A stretch of 64,000 bases of DNA from Microbacterium galbinum (lineage in GTDB: Bacteria > Actinomycetota > Actinomycetes > Actinomycetales > Microbacteriaceae). How positions within the stretch are numbered: position 1 is the first letter of the stretch; every line of letters begins with the position of its first letter. The notes beneath the pieces were generated by a model. The model was not told the origin of the DNA, did no database searches, and saw only the letters and a program-made list of their open reading frames with translations. Below, in pieces: positions 8,490 to 17,489 of the stretch. Position numbers and translations under genes: made by a program. The stretch spans positions 992,001 through 1,056,000 of the forward strand of contig NZ_JAHWXM010000001.1 of assembly GCF_023091225.1 (NCBI RefSeq). Direction: 5' to 3'.

Positions 8490-9128
8490 ATGAGCGAACA
8501 CGACGCGAACGCACGTTTCATCCGAGAGTCCCTCACGGAACCGGATGCGATCGCGCGCGCTCGGGCGCACGGCGTCGAGCTCGGAGCGGCGCCGATCAGC
8601 ATCGCCGTCGGCTCGCAGATCGCCGTGCTCGCCGCCGCGACCGCCGCCCGTTCGATCGTCGAGATCGGCACCGGCGCCGGAGTATCCGGACTCTGGCTGC
8701 TGCGCGGCGCGCCGCAGGCCGTGCTCACCTCGATCGACAACGAGCCCGAGCACCTCGCCGCGGCCCGCCAGTCGTTCTCCGACGCGAAGGTCCCGGCCAC
8801 CCGCGCCCGCTTCATCACGGGCCGCGCCGCCGATGTGCTCCCCCGCATGAACGAGGACGCCTACGACATCGTGCTCGTCGACGCCGATCCCGAGAACGTC
8901 ATCGACTACGTGGAGCACGGACTGCGCCTCGTCCGCCGCGGCGGTATCGTGCTCGTCCCCCGCGTTCTCGCGGGAGGCCGCGTGGCCGACCCCGTGCAGC
9001 GCGATGAGATCACGGCGGGCTACCGCTCCCTGATCCAGGAGACCCAGGAGTCGTCGGCCGTGCTCGCGACCGTGTCTCCCGCGGGCGAGGGCCTGCTGCA
9101 GTTGATCAGCGTCGCCGAGCGCGACTGA
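8490..9128 (+). CDS. SAM-dependent O-methyltransferase
   Basis: A 212-residue class I methyltransferase of the catechol/caffeoyl-CoA O-methyltransferase type. The SAM-binding motif IVEIGTGAGVSGLWLL is near residue 70, the acidic ribose binder IDNEP follows, and VLVDADPENV near residue 130 is the metal/substrate acidic site. The natural substrate is unknown. ATG 8490 is chosen because GGGAGGA lies at a proper distance; the same family sits near tatB in mycobacteria. Confidence 0.88.
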   Translation: MSEHDANARFIRESLTEPDAIARARAHGVELGAAPISIAVGSQIAVLAAATAARSIVEIGTGAGVSGLWLLRGAPQAVLTSIDNEPEHLAAARQSFSDAKVPATRARFITGRAADVLPRMNEDAYDIVLVDADPENVIDYVEHGLRLVRRGGIVLVPRVLAGGRVADPVQRDEITAGYRSLIQETQESSAVLATVSPAGEGLLQLISVAERD

Positions 9129-9145
9129 CGCTCCCCACGACAGAC

Positions 9146-9183
9146 GAAGGAGGCGACGGATCCGATGATCCGCCGCCTCCTTC
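9146..9183. terminator. Stem-loop between convergent genes
   Basis: GAAGGAGGCG pairs with CGCCTCCTTC and the stem continues inward with CGGATC/GATCCG around a four-base loop. It separates the O-methyltransferase and DUF3117 genes and can serve both. Confidence 0.75.
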
Positions 9184-9212
9184 GGTTGATCCGTGAGACG
9201 GATCGGGGTGAC

Positions 9213-9386
9213 TCAGGCCGGCGCCACGACGGCTGCCAGCACGTCGTGAAGCTCCTTGGCCTCGGCGTCGTTCACGGAGACGACCAAACGGCCTCCTCCT
9301 TCGAGCGGAACGCGCACGATGATGAGTCGTCCTTCTTTCACGGCCTCCATGGGGCCGTCCCCGGTCCTCGGCTTCATCGCTGCCAT
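9213..9386 (-). CDS. DUF3117 small protein
   Basis: A 57-residue protein starting MAAMKPRTGDGPMEAVKEGR and ending VLAAVVAPA. It matches the DUF3117 family, small proteins nearly universal in Actinobacteria and without a known function. Upstream GGAAAGGAAG serves as ribosome binding site for ATG 9386. A homologue occurs in the same larger neighbourhood in mycobacteria. Confidence 0.88.
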   Translation of the reverse strand: MAAMKPRTGDGPMEAVKEGRLIIVRVPLEGGGRLVVSVNDAEAKELHDVLAAVVAPA

Positions 9387-9479
9387 CGCGGCTTCCTTTC
9401 CTCGGTGGTATGGGAAGAGTTTATCGGTGTCGTCGCGACCTGAGCGTCACCTGTGAAGAAATGCATCGATTCTTCATGT

Positions 9480-10655
9480 TCACGGCACCTGCCAGAAGGT
9501 GTTCCCGAGCGCGTAGACGAAGTAGATCCACACGCCCTGACCCACGAGGCACAGCGCCAGAACGCTCAGCCGCCAGAGCCGCGAGCGCGGCACCGCCACC
9601 GCTCCCCAGAGCGGACTGATCGGCAGGAGCAGCCGGAAGGTGCTCGACTGCGGGAAGAACACCGCCAGCAGGTACAGCAGGTAGCTCGCGCTCCAGAGCC
9701 GGAGGTCGAGACCGAGCGCTCGAACCTGCGGCGAGCGCAGGAGCGCGAGTCCGGTGGCGACGACTATGACCACGAGTCCGATCGGGCCGCACCACGCGGG
9801 GATACCCCACTGCGCGAACCAGAACTGCGACGCCTGGATCCAGCCCTCGAAGGGTACGAACCCGGCCACTCCCCCGCTGATCCAGTGCTGACGCCACGCC
9901 AGCTCGGTGGCGAGGTACGCGCCCATGTCGCCCGTGACGAGACCGGCGATTACCTGCCACGAGAAACCGGCGACGGTCGCGAGCGCCGCCGTCGCGACGA
10001 TGTGAACGATCTCGACGGCGGTCAGCGGTTCGCGGCGACGATTCACCCAGCGGGCGATGCCGTGGAGGCCGAGCAGCAGCGCGAACGCCAGGATGCCCGG
10101 GCGGGTGAACGCCAGGATCGGGAGCAGGAGGTACAGCCAGGCGTACCGGCGGCGGATCACCGCGTCCAGTGCCAGGAAGAGCAGGAGCAGGAACAGCGTT
10201 TCGGCGTATCCCACCTGGAACATCGCCGCGAGCGGCCCCGCGGCGAAGAACACCACCGCCCACAGCGCCGCGGACGATCCGATCCGGTCACGCAGCAGCC
10301 GATGCAGAGCGAGGCAGGCGAGATAGCCGGCCACGAACGAGAGCAGGAACGCCCCCACTCCCCAGGAACCGAAGAGGAACCCGATCGCCTTCGCCGCGTA
10401 GGCGAAGACGGGCATGAACGCCCACTGGTTCTCGACGACGGTGCCCGCGTCGGTCAGCTCGAGCGTCGAGGGATATCCGCTCTCCGCGACCAGCCAGTAC
10501 CACTGCGCATCCCAGCCGAGCACGAAGTCGGCCAGTCCGGCATCCGCTCCGAAGCGCGACAGCGACGTCGAGGCGGATGCCGCGAAGAGGAGGAAGCCCG
10601 TCGTGACGAGCCGGGCGATCAGGTAGATGACGGCGATGCGCAGCGGCAGCGGCAT
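9480..10655 (-). CDS. PIG-V-like polyprenol-dependent mannosyltransferase
   Basis: A 391-residue polytopic membrane protein with about ten hydrophobic helices. The first periplasmic loop carries LGWDAQWYWLVAESGYP, the acidic catalytic loop typical of GT-C enzymes and of the PIG-V mannosyltransferase family. Such enzymes transfer a sugar from a polyprenyl-phosphate donor on the outer face of the membrane; the acceptor (lipoglycan or glycoprotein) is not known here. The ATG at 10655 starts 24 bases after the dapE stop, with GGTGGG upstream, so it is probably cotranscribed with dapE. Confidence 0.8.
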   Translation of the reverse strand: MPLPLRIAVIYLIARLVTTGFLLFAASASTSLSRFGADAGLADFVLGWDAQWYWLVAESGYPSTLELTDAGTVVENQWAFMPVFAYAAKAIGFLFGSWGVGAFLLSFVAGYLACLALHRLLRDRIGSSAALWAVVFFAAGPLAAMFQVGYAETLFLLLLFLALDAVIRRRYAWLYLLLPILAFTRPGILAFALLLGLHGIARWVNRRREPLTAVEIVHIVATAALATVAGFSWQVIAGLVTGDMGAYLATELAWRQHWISGGVAGFVPFEGWIQASQFWFAQWGIPAWCGPIGLVVIVVATGLALLRSPQVRALGLDLRLWSASYLLYLLAVFFPQSSTFRLLLPISPLWGAVAVPRSRLWRLSVLALCLVGQGVWIYFVYALGNTFWQVP

Positions 10656-10678
10656 CTGCGCCCACCGACGCGCGGCGC

Positions 10679-11752
10679 TCAGTGCGAGCTGAGCCACGCC
10701 CGCAGTCCCCGCTCGACGGCATCGATCTGCGCGACGGGGACGCGCTCCTCGTCGTGGTGGGCGAGGTGGGGATCGCCGGGCCCGTAGTTCACCGCCGGGA
10801 TGCCGAGCGCAGAGAAACGGGCGACATCGGTCCAGCCGTACTTGGGGCGCGGTTCCGCGCCGACGGCGGCCACGAACTGCTGGGCGATCGGTGCGTCGAG
10901 GCCGGGACGTGCACCCTCCGCCGAGTCCGTGACCTCGAGGTCGAAGCCCGCGAGCACACTGCGCAGGTGAGCCTCGGCATCCGCCGCCGACTTGCTCGGA
11001 GCGAACCGGTAGTTGATCTCGACCTCGCAGGCATCGGGGATGACGTTGCCCGCGACACCGCCGCTGATGCGCACGGCGCTGAGGCTCTCGCGGTACAGAA
11101 GACCCTCGACCAGCACCTCGCGCGCCCGGTACTCGCCCAGGCGGGCGAGGATGGGGGCCGCGCGGTGGATGGCGTTCTCGCCGATCCAGGCGCGTGCGCT
11201 GTGCGCGCGGACACCGCTCGTGCGCACGATCGCGCGCATGGTGCCGTTGCATCCGCCCTCGACCTCGCCGTCGGACGGCTCTCCGAGGATCGCGAAGTCG
11301 GCGACGAAGAGATCGGGACGCACGGCGGCGAGCAGACCGAGTCCGTTCTTCGACGCCTCGACCTCCTCGTTGTCGTACCACATCCACGTGATGTCGACGA
11401 CGGGATCGGTCAGCTCGGCGGCGAGCTTCAGCTGCACCGCCGTGCCCGCTTTCATGTCGACCGTGCCGCGGCCCCAGAGGTACGCCTCGCCGTCGACGTC
11501 GATCAGGCGCGTGGGCAGGTTGTCGTTGATGGGGACGGTGTCGATGTGACCGGCGATGGCCACCCGCTGGGCGCGACCGAGGTCGGTACGGGCGACGATC
11601 GTGTTGCCGTGCCGGATGACCTCGAGGTGGTCGAGCGGCACGAGCGCCTGCTCGATCGCGTCGGCCAGGGTCTTCTCGTCTCCGGAGACGCTCGCGATGT
11701 CGCAGATCGCGCGCGTGAGGTCGAGAGAGGATGCGGTCAGATCGAGCACCAT
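10679..11752 (-). CDS. dapE: Succinyl-diaminopimelate desuccinylase
   Basis: A 357-residue cytosolic zinc peptidase-fold enzyme that converts N-succinyl-LL-diaminopimelate to LL-diaminopimelate and succinate, for lysine and peptidoglycan. Metal and catalytic motifs are GHIDTVP near residue 70, GRGTVDMKAG, and YDNEEVE with the general-base glutamate, then HLAHHDEE near the end. The actinobacterial DapE subtype is indicated by the divergent dapD next door. ATG 11752 follows TAGGCT plus six bases. Confidence 0.95.
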   Translation of the reverse strand: MVLDLTASSLDLTRAICDIASVSGDEKTLADAIEQALVPLDHLEVIRHGNTIVARTDLGRAQRVAIAGHIDTVPINDNLPTRLIDVDGEAYLWGRGTVDMKAGTAVQLKLAAELTDPVVDITWMWYDNEEVEASKNGLGLLAAVRPDLFVADFAILGEPSDGEVEGGCNGTMRAIVRTSGVRAHSARAWIGENAIHRAAPILARLGEYRAREVLVEGLLYRESLSAVRISGGVAGNVIPDACEVEINYRFAPSKSAADAEAHLRSVLAGFDLEVTDSAEGARPGLDAPIAQQFVAAVGAEPRPKYGWTDVARFSALGIPAVNYGPGDPHLAHHDEERVPVAQIDAVERGLRAWLSSH

Positions 11753-11758
11753 GACCCC

Positions 11759-11764
11759 AGCCTA
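11759..11764 (-). promoter_or_regulatory. -10 hexamer TAGGCT of dapE
   Basis: TAGGCT, spacer GGGGTC, ATG at 11752. Confidence 0.65.
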
Positions 11765-11826
11765 TGACCTCGGCGCGCGGTCATCGGACGCCGGTCACAT
11801 GGGCCGGGCGTGATCGCGGGAGCCGG

Positions 11827-11832
11827 TACCGT
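11827..11832 (+). promoter_or_regulatory. -10 hexamer TACCGT of dapD
   Basis: TACCGT, spacer GGAGGC, ATG at 11839. Together with the dapE box this makes a short divergent promoter region between two genes of one pathway. Confidence 0.55.
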
Positions 11833-11838
11833 GGAGGC

Positions 11839-12780
11839 ATGACTGATGCGCGCACCGTGTGGGGAATCGGACTCTCGACCATCGCCGGCGACGGCACGGT
11901 TCTCGACGCCTGGTACGCCGCCCTCGGCACCGGCGCCCTGCCCTCGGATGCCGCGGCAGATCTCGACGGACTCACGGGTCCCGACGCACGGCGCAACGTC
12001 ACCGTCGAGCCCGTGCGGCTCGAGATCGACCTCGATGCCGCCCCGGCCTCGACCGCCGACGCCTATCTGCGTCTGCACGCGCTCTCGCACCTGCTCGTGC
12101 GCCCGAACGAGCTGAACCTCGACGGGATCTTCGGTCACCTCCCGAACGTCGCCTGGACGAACGCCGGCCCCGTGCTCCCCGCCGATGCCGCCCGCCTGCG
12201 TCCGCAGCTCCAGCGTGCGGGAATCCAGGTGCAGGGGCTCGACAAGTTCCCCCGCCTGACCGACTACCTGCAGCCGCAGGGCGTGCGCATCGCCGACGCC
12301 TCGCGCGTGCGCCTCGGCGCCCACCTCGCGCCGGGGACCACCGTGATGCACGAGGGATTCGTCAACTTCAACGCGGGCACCCTCGGGGCCTCGATGGTCG
12401 AGGGCCGCATCTCGCAGGGCGTCGTCGTGGGCGACGGCAGCGACATCGGTGGCGGCGCATCGATCATGGGAACCCTCTCGGGCGGGGGCTCGCACCGCGT
12501 CTCGATCGGGTCGCGCACGCTCCTGGGCGCGAACGCCGGTATCGGCATCTCGCTGGGCGACGACTGCGTGGTCGAGGCGGGCCTCTACGTCACCGCCGGC
12601 ACCAAGATCGTGCTCGTCGACGGCCCCGTGACGGCCGAGGGCACCCGCACCAGCGTGAAGGGCGCAGAGCTGTCGGGGCAGAACGGACTGCTGTTCCGCC
12701 GCAACTCGATCAGCGGCGCGGTCGAGGCCGTGCGTCGCGCGGGCGTCGGTGTCACGCTCAACGAGGCGCTGCACGCCTGA
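11839..12780 (+). CDS. dapD: Tetrahydrodipicolinate N-succinyltransferase
   Basis: A 313-residue enzyme that transfers succinyl from succinyl-CoA to tetrahydrodipicolinate, the step before DapC. The C-terminal half shows hexapeptide repeats of a left-handed beta helix ([21 protein letters not shown] and on). The N-terminal part follows the long actinobacterial DapD type. Divergent from dapE with 86 bases between starts. ATG 11839 is fixed by the promoter and GGAGGC. Confidence 0.95.
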   Translation: MTDARTVWGIGLSTIAGDGTVLDAWYAALGTGALPSDAAADLDGLTGPDARRNVTVEPVRLEIDLDAAPASTADAYLRLHALSHLLVRPNELNLDGIFGHLPNVAWTNAGPVLPADAARLRPQLQRAGIQVQGLDKFPRLTDYLQPQGVRIADASRVRLGAHLAPGTTVMHEGFVNFNAGTLGASMVEGRISQGVVVGDGSDIGGGASIMGTLSGGGSHRVSIGSRTLLGANAGIGISLGDDCVVEAGLYVTAGTKIVLVDGPVTAEGTRTSVKGAELSGQNGLLFRRNSISGAVEAVRRAGVGVTLNEALHA

Positions 12781-12824
12781 CGCGCGGTCATCCGCACCTG
12801 CGGCCGCCTCGGAGCGGGCGCTGA

Positions 12825-12830
12825 TAGACT
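12825..12830 (+). promoter_or_regulatory. -10 hexamer TAGACT of the DEAD-box helicase
   Basis: TAGACT lies about 200 bases before the helicase ATG, giving a leader starting near 12837. Confidence 0.5.
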
Positions 12831-12836
12831 GTGGCT

Positions 12837-13031
12837 GTTGCCCGAGCACGAGCTCGCCAACGTCGTCGTCGTCACGGGGTCTCTGAGGACCGAAGCGAGT
12901 CACCCGGCTCCCATCACCAGCGCTCTGCTGGCCTTTCGCACGGCGAACCGATGCGCACGCCCCCTGCGAGCGCCGTCGCCCACCTCAGCCCACTATCGTG
13001 CGTGTCTTCTCGCGTACGGACGGAGTCATCC
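12837..13031 (+). promoter_or_regulatory. Long 5' leader of the RNA helicase
   Basis: About 195 transcribed but apparently untranslated bases. It contains a CCAGC/GCTGG hairpin near 12920 and ends with GGACGGAG before ATG 13032. The helicase frame stays open through the whole leader and would add an arginine-rich stretch if translated from GTG 12831. Long leaders are common for cold-induced DEAD-box helicases; regulation here is inferred. Confidence 0.45.
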
Positions 13032-14435
13032 ATGCCTACTTTCCTCGAACTCGGCGTTCCCGCCGAACTCGCCGCCGTTCTCGCCGATTCCGGCAAGACC
13101 GAAGCCTTCGCGATCCAGCGCGACACCCTCCCCGACTCGCTCGCCGGCCGCGACCTGCTCGGTCGCGGTCGCACCGGCAGTGGCAAGACCATCGCCTTCG
13201 CTCTCCCCCTCGTCGCGCGCCTCGCCGCGTCCGGCAAGCAGCGCCGTGCGGGCCTCCCCCGCGGTCTGGTACTCGCCCCGACCCGTGAGCTCGCGACGCA
13301 GATCGCCGCAACGATCTCGCCCCTCGCCGAGGCCGCCGGCCTGCGCGTGACCACCGTCTTCGGCGGTGTCAGCCAGCGCCCGCAGGAGCAGGCGCTCCGT
13401 GGCGGCGTCGACATCGTCGTCGCGTGCCCCGGCCGCCTCGAAGACCTCATGAAGCAGCAGATCGTGCGGCTCAGCGCGGTCGAGGTCGCCGTACTCGACG
13501 AGGCCGACCACATGGCCGACCTCGGCTTCCTGCCCGGCGTCACGCGCATCCTCACCGCGACGCCGGCCGGCGGACAGCGCCTGCTCTTCAGCGCGACGCT
13601 CGACCGCGGCATCGATTCGCTCGCCCGCCGCTTCCTCTCGAACCCCGTCAGCCACGAGGTCGACGAGGAGAGCGTCCCCGTGGGCGAGATGACGCACCGC
13701 GTGCTCGTCGTCGATTCCACCGAGAACAAGACGACCCTCGTGCGCGACCTCGCGTCGGGCACCGGTCGCCGCATCCTGTTCACCCGCACCAAGCACCAGG
13801 CGAAGAAGCTCGCCAAGCAGCTCACCGCTGCGGGCATCCCCGCCGTCGACCTGCACGGCAACCTCTCGCAGAACGCCCGCGAGCGCAACCTCGGCGCGTT
13901 CTCGTCGGACCCCGCCGACGGCGGCGTGCGCGTGCTGGTCGCGACCGACGTCGCGGCCCGCGGCGTGCACGTCGACAACGTCGACCTGGTCGTTCACGTC
14001 GACCCGCCCATGGAGCACAAGGCGTACCTGCACCGCTCGGGCCGCACCGCCCGCGCCGGTGCCGCCGGTACCGTCGTCACGGTCGTGCTCCCCGAGCAGC
14101 GCCGCGACGTCAAGGACCTGCTGCGCAAGGCCGCGATCGTCGCCCCGCTCGAAGACGTCACCGCCGGCGCCGTGACCGAGCTCGTCCCGGAGCGCGCACC
14201 GCACGTGCGTCCCGCCCCGGTGCAGGCTCCGCAGCGTCAGGCTCCGAAGCAGCGCCCGGCCGGTGGCGAGCGCAGCGGCGCGGCGAACCCGCCCGCACGC
14301 CGTCGTCGCCCCCGCTCCGGTGGCGGTCAGGGCCAGAGCCAGGGCGGCGGTTTCGCGCGCCAGGGCGGCCAGGGTCGTCAGGGCGGCCAGGGTGGACAGT
14401 CCCGCCAGGGCGGCCGCGGTTCGCAGGGACGCTGA
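13032..14435 (+). CDS. DEAD-box ATP-dependent RNA helicase
   Basis: A 467-residue RNA helicase. Motifs in order are the Q motif region (EAFAIQRDTLP), motif I GRTGSGKT, PTRELA, VLDEADHMADLGF, SAT, and HRSGRTARAG. The last 90 residues are a disordered, basic, glycine/glutamine-rich tail with GGQGRQGGQGG runs that probably bind RNA. It unwinds structured RNA, probably in ribosome assembly or mRNA decay. ATG 13032 has GGACGGAG upstream and gives the normal RhlE-like N-terminus MPTFLELGVP. Confidence 0.92.
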   Translation: MPTFLELGVPAELAAVLADSGKTEAFAIQRDTLPDSLAGRDLLGRGRTGSGKTIAFALPLVARLAASGKQRRAGLPRGLVLAPTRELATQIAATISPLAEAAGLRVTTVFGGVSQRPQEQALRGGVDIVVACPGRLEDLMKQQIVRLSAVEVAVLDEADHMADLGFLPGVTRILTATPAGGQRLLFSATLDRGIDSLARRFLSNPVSHEVDEESVPVGEMTHRVLVVDSTENKTTLVRDLASGTGRRILFTRTKHQAKKLAKQLTAAGIPAVDLHGNLSQNARERNLGAFSSDPADGGVRVLVATDVAARGVHVDNVDLVVHVDPPMEHKAYLHRSGRTARAGAAGTVVTVVLPEQRRDVKDLLRKAAIVAPLEDVTAGAVTELVPERAPHVRPAPVQAPQRQAPKQRPAGGERSGAANPPARRRRPRSGGGQGQSQGGGFARQGGQGRQGGQGGQSRQGGRGSQGR

Positions 14436-14472
14436 CCCGCAGCATCCGCTCATCCACGAAGCTGAATGACGA

Positions 14473-14507
14473 AAGGCCCGGCACCCCCTCTGGGGATGCC
14501 GGGCCTT
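14473..14507. terminator. Bidirectional terminator between helicase and gltA
   Basis: AAGGCCCGGCA pairs with TGCCGGGCCTT and the loop holds a further CCCC/GGGG pairing. Short T runs follow on both strands, and the flanking genes converge. Confidence 0.85.
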
Positions 14508-14521
14508 GTCGTTTCCGCGTG

Positions 14522-15817
14522 TCAGCGGTTCGGGTACGAACGCTCCGGAGACCCGGTGTACAGCTGCTGCGGGCGACCGATCTTGGTCTGCGGGTCGAGC
14601 TGCAGCTCGCGCCACTGCGCAAGCCAGCCGGGCAGACGGCCGATGGCGAACAGCACCGTGAACATGCGCGTGGGGAACCCCATCGCCTTGTAGATCACGC
14701 CGGTGTAGAAATCGACGTTCGGATACAGACGACGCTCGCGGAAGTAGTCGTCGGCGAGAGCGATCTCCTCGAGCTCCTTCGCGAGGTCGAGGAGCGGGTC
14801 GGTGACGCCGAGGGAGGCGAGGACCTCGTCGGCGGCGTCCTTGACGAGCTTGGCGCGCGGGTCGTAGTTCTTGTAGACCCGGTGCCCGAAGCCCATCAGC
14901 TTCACGCCCTCTTCCTTGTTCTTCACCCGCTCGACGAAGCGCGAGACGCTCTGACCCGAGTCGCGGATCTGGCCGAGCATCGTGAGAACGGCCTCGTTGG
15001 CCCCGCCGTGCAGCGGCCCCGAGAGGGCCTGGATGCCGGCGGACACCGACGCGAACTGGTTCGCCCCGGTCGATCCGACCAGTCGCACGGTCGAGGTCGA
15101 CGCGTTCTGCTCGTGGTCCTCGTGCAGGATCAGCAGGAGCTCGAGCGCCTTCGACATGACCGGGTTGATCTCGTAGGGCTCGGAGTTGACGCCGAAGTTG
15201 AGCTTGAGGAAGTTCTCGACGAAGCCGAGCGAGTTGTCGGGGTAGAGGAAGGCCTGACCGACGCTCTTCTTGTGCGCGTAGGCCGCGATCACCGGGAGCT
15301 TCGCGAGCATGCGGATCGTGTTGATCTCGACGTGCTCGGGGTTGTGCGGGTCGGTCTGGCCCTCGTAGTAGGTCGAGAGCGCGGCGACGGCCGAGGACAG
15401 CACCGACATCGGGTGCGCCGTGTGCGGCAGTGCCGAGAAGAAGTGCTTGAGGTCTTCGTGCAGCAGCGTGTGGCGACGGATCTTCTCGTCGAACTCGGCC
15501 AGCTCGGACTCCGAGGGGAGCTCGCCGTAGATGAGCAGCCAGGCGACCTCGAGGTAGCTGGTGCGACCGGCGAGCTGCTCGATCGGGTACCCGCGGTAGC
15601 GCAGGATGCCCTTGTCGCCGTCGATGAAGGTGATGTCGGACTTCGTCGACGCCGTATTGACGAACCCGTAGTCGAGCCCGGTGTAGCCGGTCTGGCGGGT
15701 CAGCGTCGAGAAGTCGATGCTGTTGTGGCCCGCCGTGCCCTGCAGCACGGGGAACTCGGCGGTCGTGTCACCGATCGTCAGCTTCGCCGTGGCCTGCTGG
15801 TCTGCCGCTGCACTCAC
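14522..15817 (-). CDS. gltA: Citrate synthase (type II)
   Basis: A 431-residue enzyme that condenses oxaloacetate and acetyl-CoA to citrate in the TCA cycle. Catalytic residues are in LHGGANEAVL, FGHRVYK and NVDFYTG. The length and N-terminal beta domain fit the hexameric type II family. GTG 15817 is preferred because AAGGAGG sits five bases before it; an in-frame GTG at 15940 would add 41 poorly conserved residues. Expression is from a TAGGCT box at 15963-15958 with a leader of about 135 bases. Confidence 0.95.
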   Translation of the reverse strand: MSAAADQQATAKLTIGDTTAEFPVLQGTAGHNSIDFSTLTRQTGYTGLDYGFVNTASTKSDITFIDGDKGILRYRGYPIEQLAGRTSYLEVAWLLIYGELPSESELAEFDEKIRRHTLLHEDLKHFFSALPHTAHPMSVLSSAVAALSTYYEGQTDPHNPEHVEINTIRMLAKLPVIAAYAHKKSVGQAFLYPDNSLGFVENFLKLNFGVNSEPYEINPVMSKALELLLILHEDHEQNASTSTVRLVGSTGANQFASVSAGIQALSGPLHGGANEAVLTMLGQIRDSGQSVSRFVERVKNKEEGVKLMGFGHRVYKNYDPRAKLVKDAADEVLASLGVTDPLLDLAKELEEIALADDYFRERRLYPNVDFYTGVIYKAMGFPTRMFTVLFAIGRLPGWLAQWRELQLDPQTKIGRPQQLYTGSPERSYPNR

Positions 15818-15957
15818 GCGGACCTCCTTGGGGTTTCTGCCCGTAGTCTGTCTCGTCTCGCCCCGAGCAGATCGGTCATCCTTGGAACCTGATCTCATCG
15901 GAGCGGGCGATCGCACGGCGCACAGCGCCAGGTCGGTCACGACCGAATCGCCTTTAC

Positions 15958-15963
15958 AGCCTA
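15958..15963 (-). promoter_or_regulatory. -10 hexamer TAGGCT upstream of gltA
   Basis: TAGGCT would start transcription near 15951. A short inverted repeat AGTAGGC/GCCTACT at 15964-15983 abuts it and may be an operator. The rest of the 216-base gap (15818-16033) shows nothing else. Confidence 0.45.
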
Positions 15964-16033
15964 GTAGGCCCGCACGCCTACTGTCGCATCCGCCAAACGG
16001 ATCGGTGCTGGGAGGGGGAAACCTACAGATTCT

Positions 16034-17146
16034 CTACGAAGCGGCGGCGTGCAGGCGTCGAGCGGCCTCCGCGACGCGCTCCGTCGGCGCCGTCAGCGCG
16101 AGACGCACGTGCGAGGCGGCGGCTGCTCCGTAGAACGGACCCGGACCCGCCAGGATGCCGAGATCGGCGAGGCGAGCCATCGACTCCCATGCGTCACGCC
16201 CCTCGGTCACCCAGAGGTAGAGACCGGCTTCGGAGCCGTCGAGACGGAACCCGGCGGCCTCCACGGCGGGACGCAGCAGCTCCCGCCGTTCGCGGTAGAG
16301 CTCCTTCTGGGCGGCGACGTGCTCGTCGTCGCCGAGCGCCACCGCCATGGCGTGCTGCACGGGTTCGGGCGGCATGAGGCCGAGGTGCTTGCGGGCGGTG
16401 AGCAGGTCGGCGACGATGCGCGCGCAGCCGGCGACGAAGGCGGCGCGGTAGCCCGCGAGGTTCGACTGCTTGCTCAGCGAGTAGACGCTGAGCAGGTTGG
16501 CCCGCGACCCCCCGGTCACCCGCGGATCGAGGATCGACGGGATCGCCTCGGTCGCCCAGGCGCCGTCCCAGCCGAGCTCCGCGTAGCACTCGTCGCTCGC
16601 GATGACGGCATCCAGCTCGCGCGCACGGCGCACCGCGGCGGCGAGCTCCGAGACCGTCCAGGTGCGACCGTCGGGATTGCCCGGAGTGTTGATCCAGATC
16701 AGCTTGGTGCCCTCGGGCCAGTCCGCCGGGTCATCGGCGGGAAGCGGCGTCGCTCCGACCACGCGTGCTCCGACGTCATAGGTGGGGTAGGCGATCTCGG
16801 GGTGCACGACGATGTCGCCCTCTCCCAGCCCGAGGAGGGTCGGGAGGAGCGCCACGAACTCCTTCGAGCCGATCGTGGGCAGCACGTTCGCGACGGTGAG
16901 GTCATCGACCCCGCGGCGACGCGCGTACCAGGAGACGATCGCCTCGCGCAGTGCCGGTGTACCGACGGTCTGCGGGTAGGCGTGCGCGTCCGTCGCCTCG
17001 GCGAGAGCGCGCCGGATGATCTCGGGCGTGGGATCGACGGGCGACCCGACGGAGAGGTCGACGAGTCCGCCGGCGTGCGCGGACGCCCGCTCGCGGAAGG
17101 GGACGACGGCGTCCCAGGGGTAGTCGGCGAGGTCGCGGACGCTCAC
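16034..17146 (-). CDS. dapC: Succinyldiaminopimelate transaminase
   Basis: A 370-residue fold-type I PLP aminotransferase. It carries the substrate loop NTPGNPDGR, SDECYAELGW, and the PLP-lysine region SVYSLSKQSNLAGYR. Its position directly after fdxA matches the actinobacterial fdxC-dapC pair, which supports N-succinyl-LL-2-amino-6-oxopimelate as substrate, with glutamate as donor. GTG 17146 begins 10 bases after the fdxA stop, so the two genes form an operon. Confidence 0.92.
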   Translation of the reverse strand: MSVRDLADYPWDAVVPFRERASAHAGGLVDLSVGSPVDPTPEIIRRALAEATDAHAYPQTVGTPALREAIVSWYARRRGVDDLTVANVLPTIGSKEFVALLPTLLGLGEGDIVVHPEIAYPTYDVGARVVGATPLPADDPADWPEGTKLIWINTPGNPDGRTWTVSELAAAVRRARELDAVIASDECYAELGWDGAWATEAIPSILDPRVTGGSRANLLSVYSLSKQSNLAGYRAAFVAGCARIVADLLTARKHLGLMPPEPVQHAMAVALGDDEHVAAQKELYRERRELLRPAVEAAGFRLDGSEAGLYLWVTEGRDAWESMARLADLGILAGPGPFYGAAAASHVRLALTAPTERVAEAARRLHAAAS

Positions 17147-17156
17147 GGGCGCCGGC

Positions 17157-17477
17157 CTACTCGCCCTGGGGCGGCAGGGCCGCGATGATCGGGTGGTCGT
17201 GCGCGATGACGCCGACCTTGGCCGCGCCTCCGGGCGAGCCGACCTCGTCGAAGAACTCGACGTTCGCCTTGTAGTAGTCCTGCCACTCATCGGGCAGGTC
17301 GTCCTCGTAGTAGATCGCCTCGACGGGGCACACCGGCTCGCAGGCGCCGCAGTCGACGCACTCGTCCGGATGGATGTAGAGGGAGCGCTCGCCTTCGTAG
17401 ATGCAGTCGACGGGGCATTCGTCGATGCAGGCTCGGTCCTTCACATCGACACACGGGAGGGCGATCACATACGTCAC
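17157..17477 (-). CDS. fdxA: 7Fe ferredoxin [3Fe-4S][4Fe-4S]
   Basis: A 106-residue ferredoxin with cysteines at positions 9, 17, 21, 25, 40, 43, 46 and 50. By family knowledge C9, C17 and C50 hold the 3Fe cluster and C21, C40, C43 and C46 the 4Fe cluster. It is a soluble electron carrier. The start is a GTG at 17477, placed six bases after TAGACT. The first three bases of that hexamer are the stop codon of the preceding gene. Confidence 0.93.
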   Translation of the reverse strand: MTYVIALPCVDVKDRACIDECPVDCIYEGERSLYIHPDECVDCGACEPVCPVEAIYYEDDLPDEWQDYYKANVEFFDEVGSPGGAAKVGVIAHDHPIIAALPPQGE

Positions 17478-17483
17478 CGCTCC

Positions 17484-17489
17484 AGTCTA
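17484..17489 (-). promoter_or_regulatory. -10 hexamer TAGACT of fdxA, overlapping a stop codon
   Basis: TAGACT, spacer GGAGCG, GTG 17477. TAG at 17489-17487 is also the stop codon of the upstream membrane protein gene. Confidence 0.6.

Noticed and set aside
14260-14432. Repeated GGCCAGGG/CGTCAGGGCGG units
   Set aside because: They encode the Gly/Gln/Arg-rich tail of the helicase; spacing is irregular and not CRISPR-like.
15818-15940. N-terminal extension of citrate synthase from GTG 15940
   Set aside because: A strong AAGGAGG sits before GTG 15817 and the normal citrate synthase start lies there.
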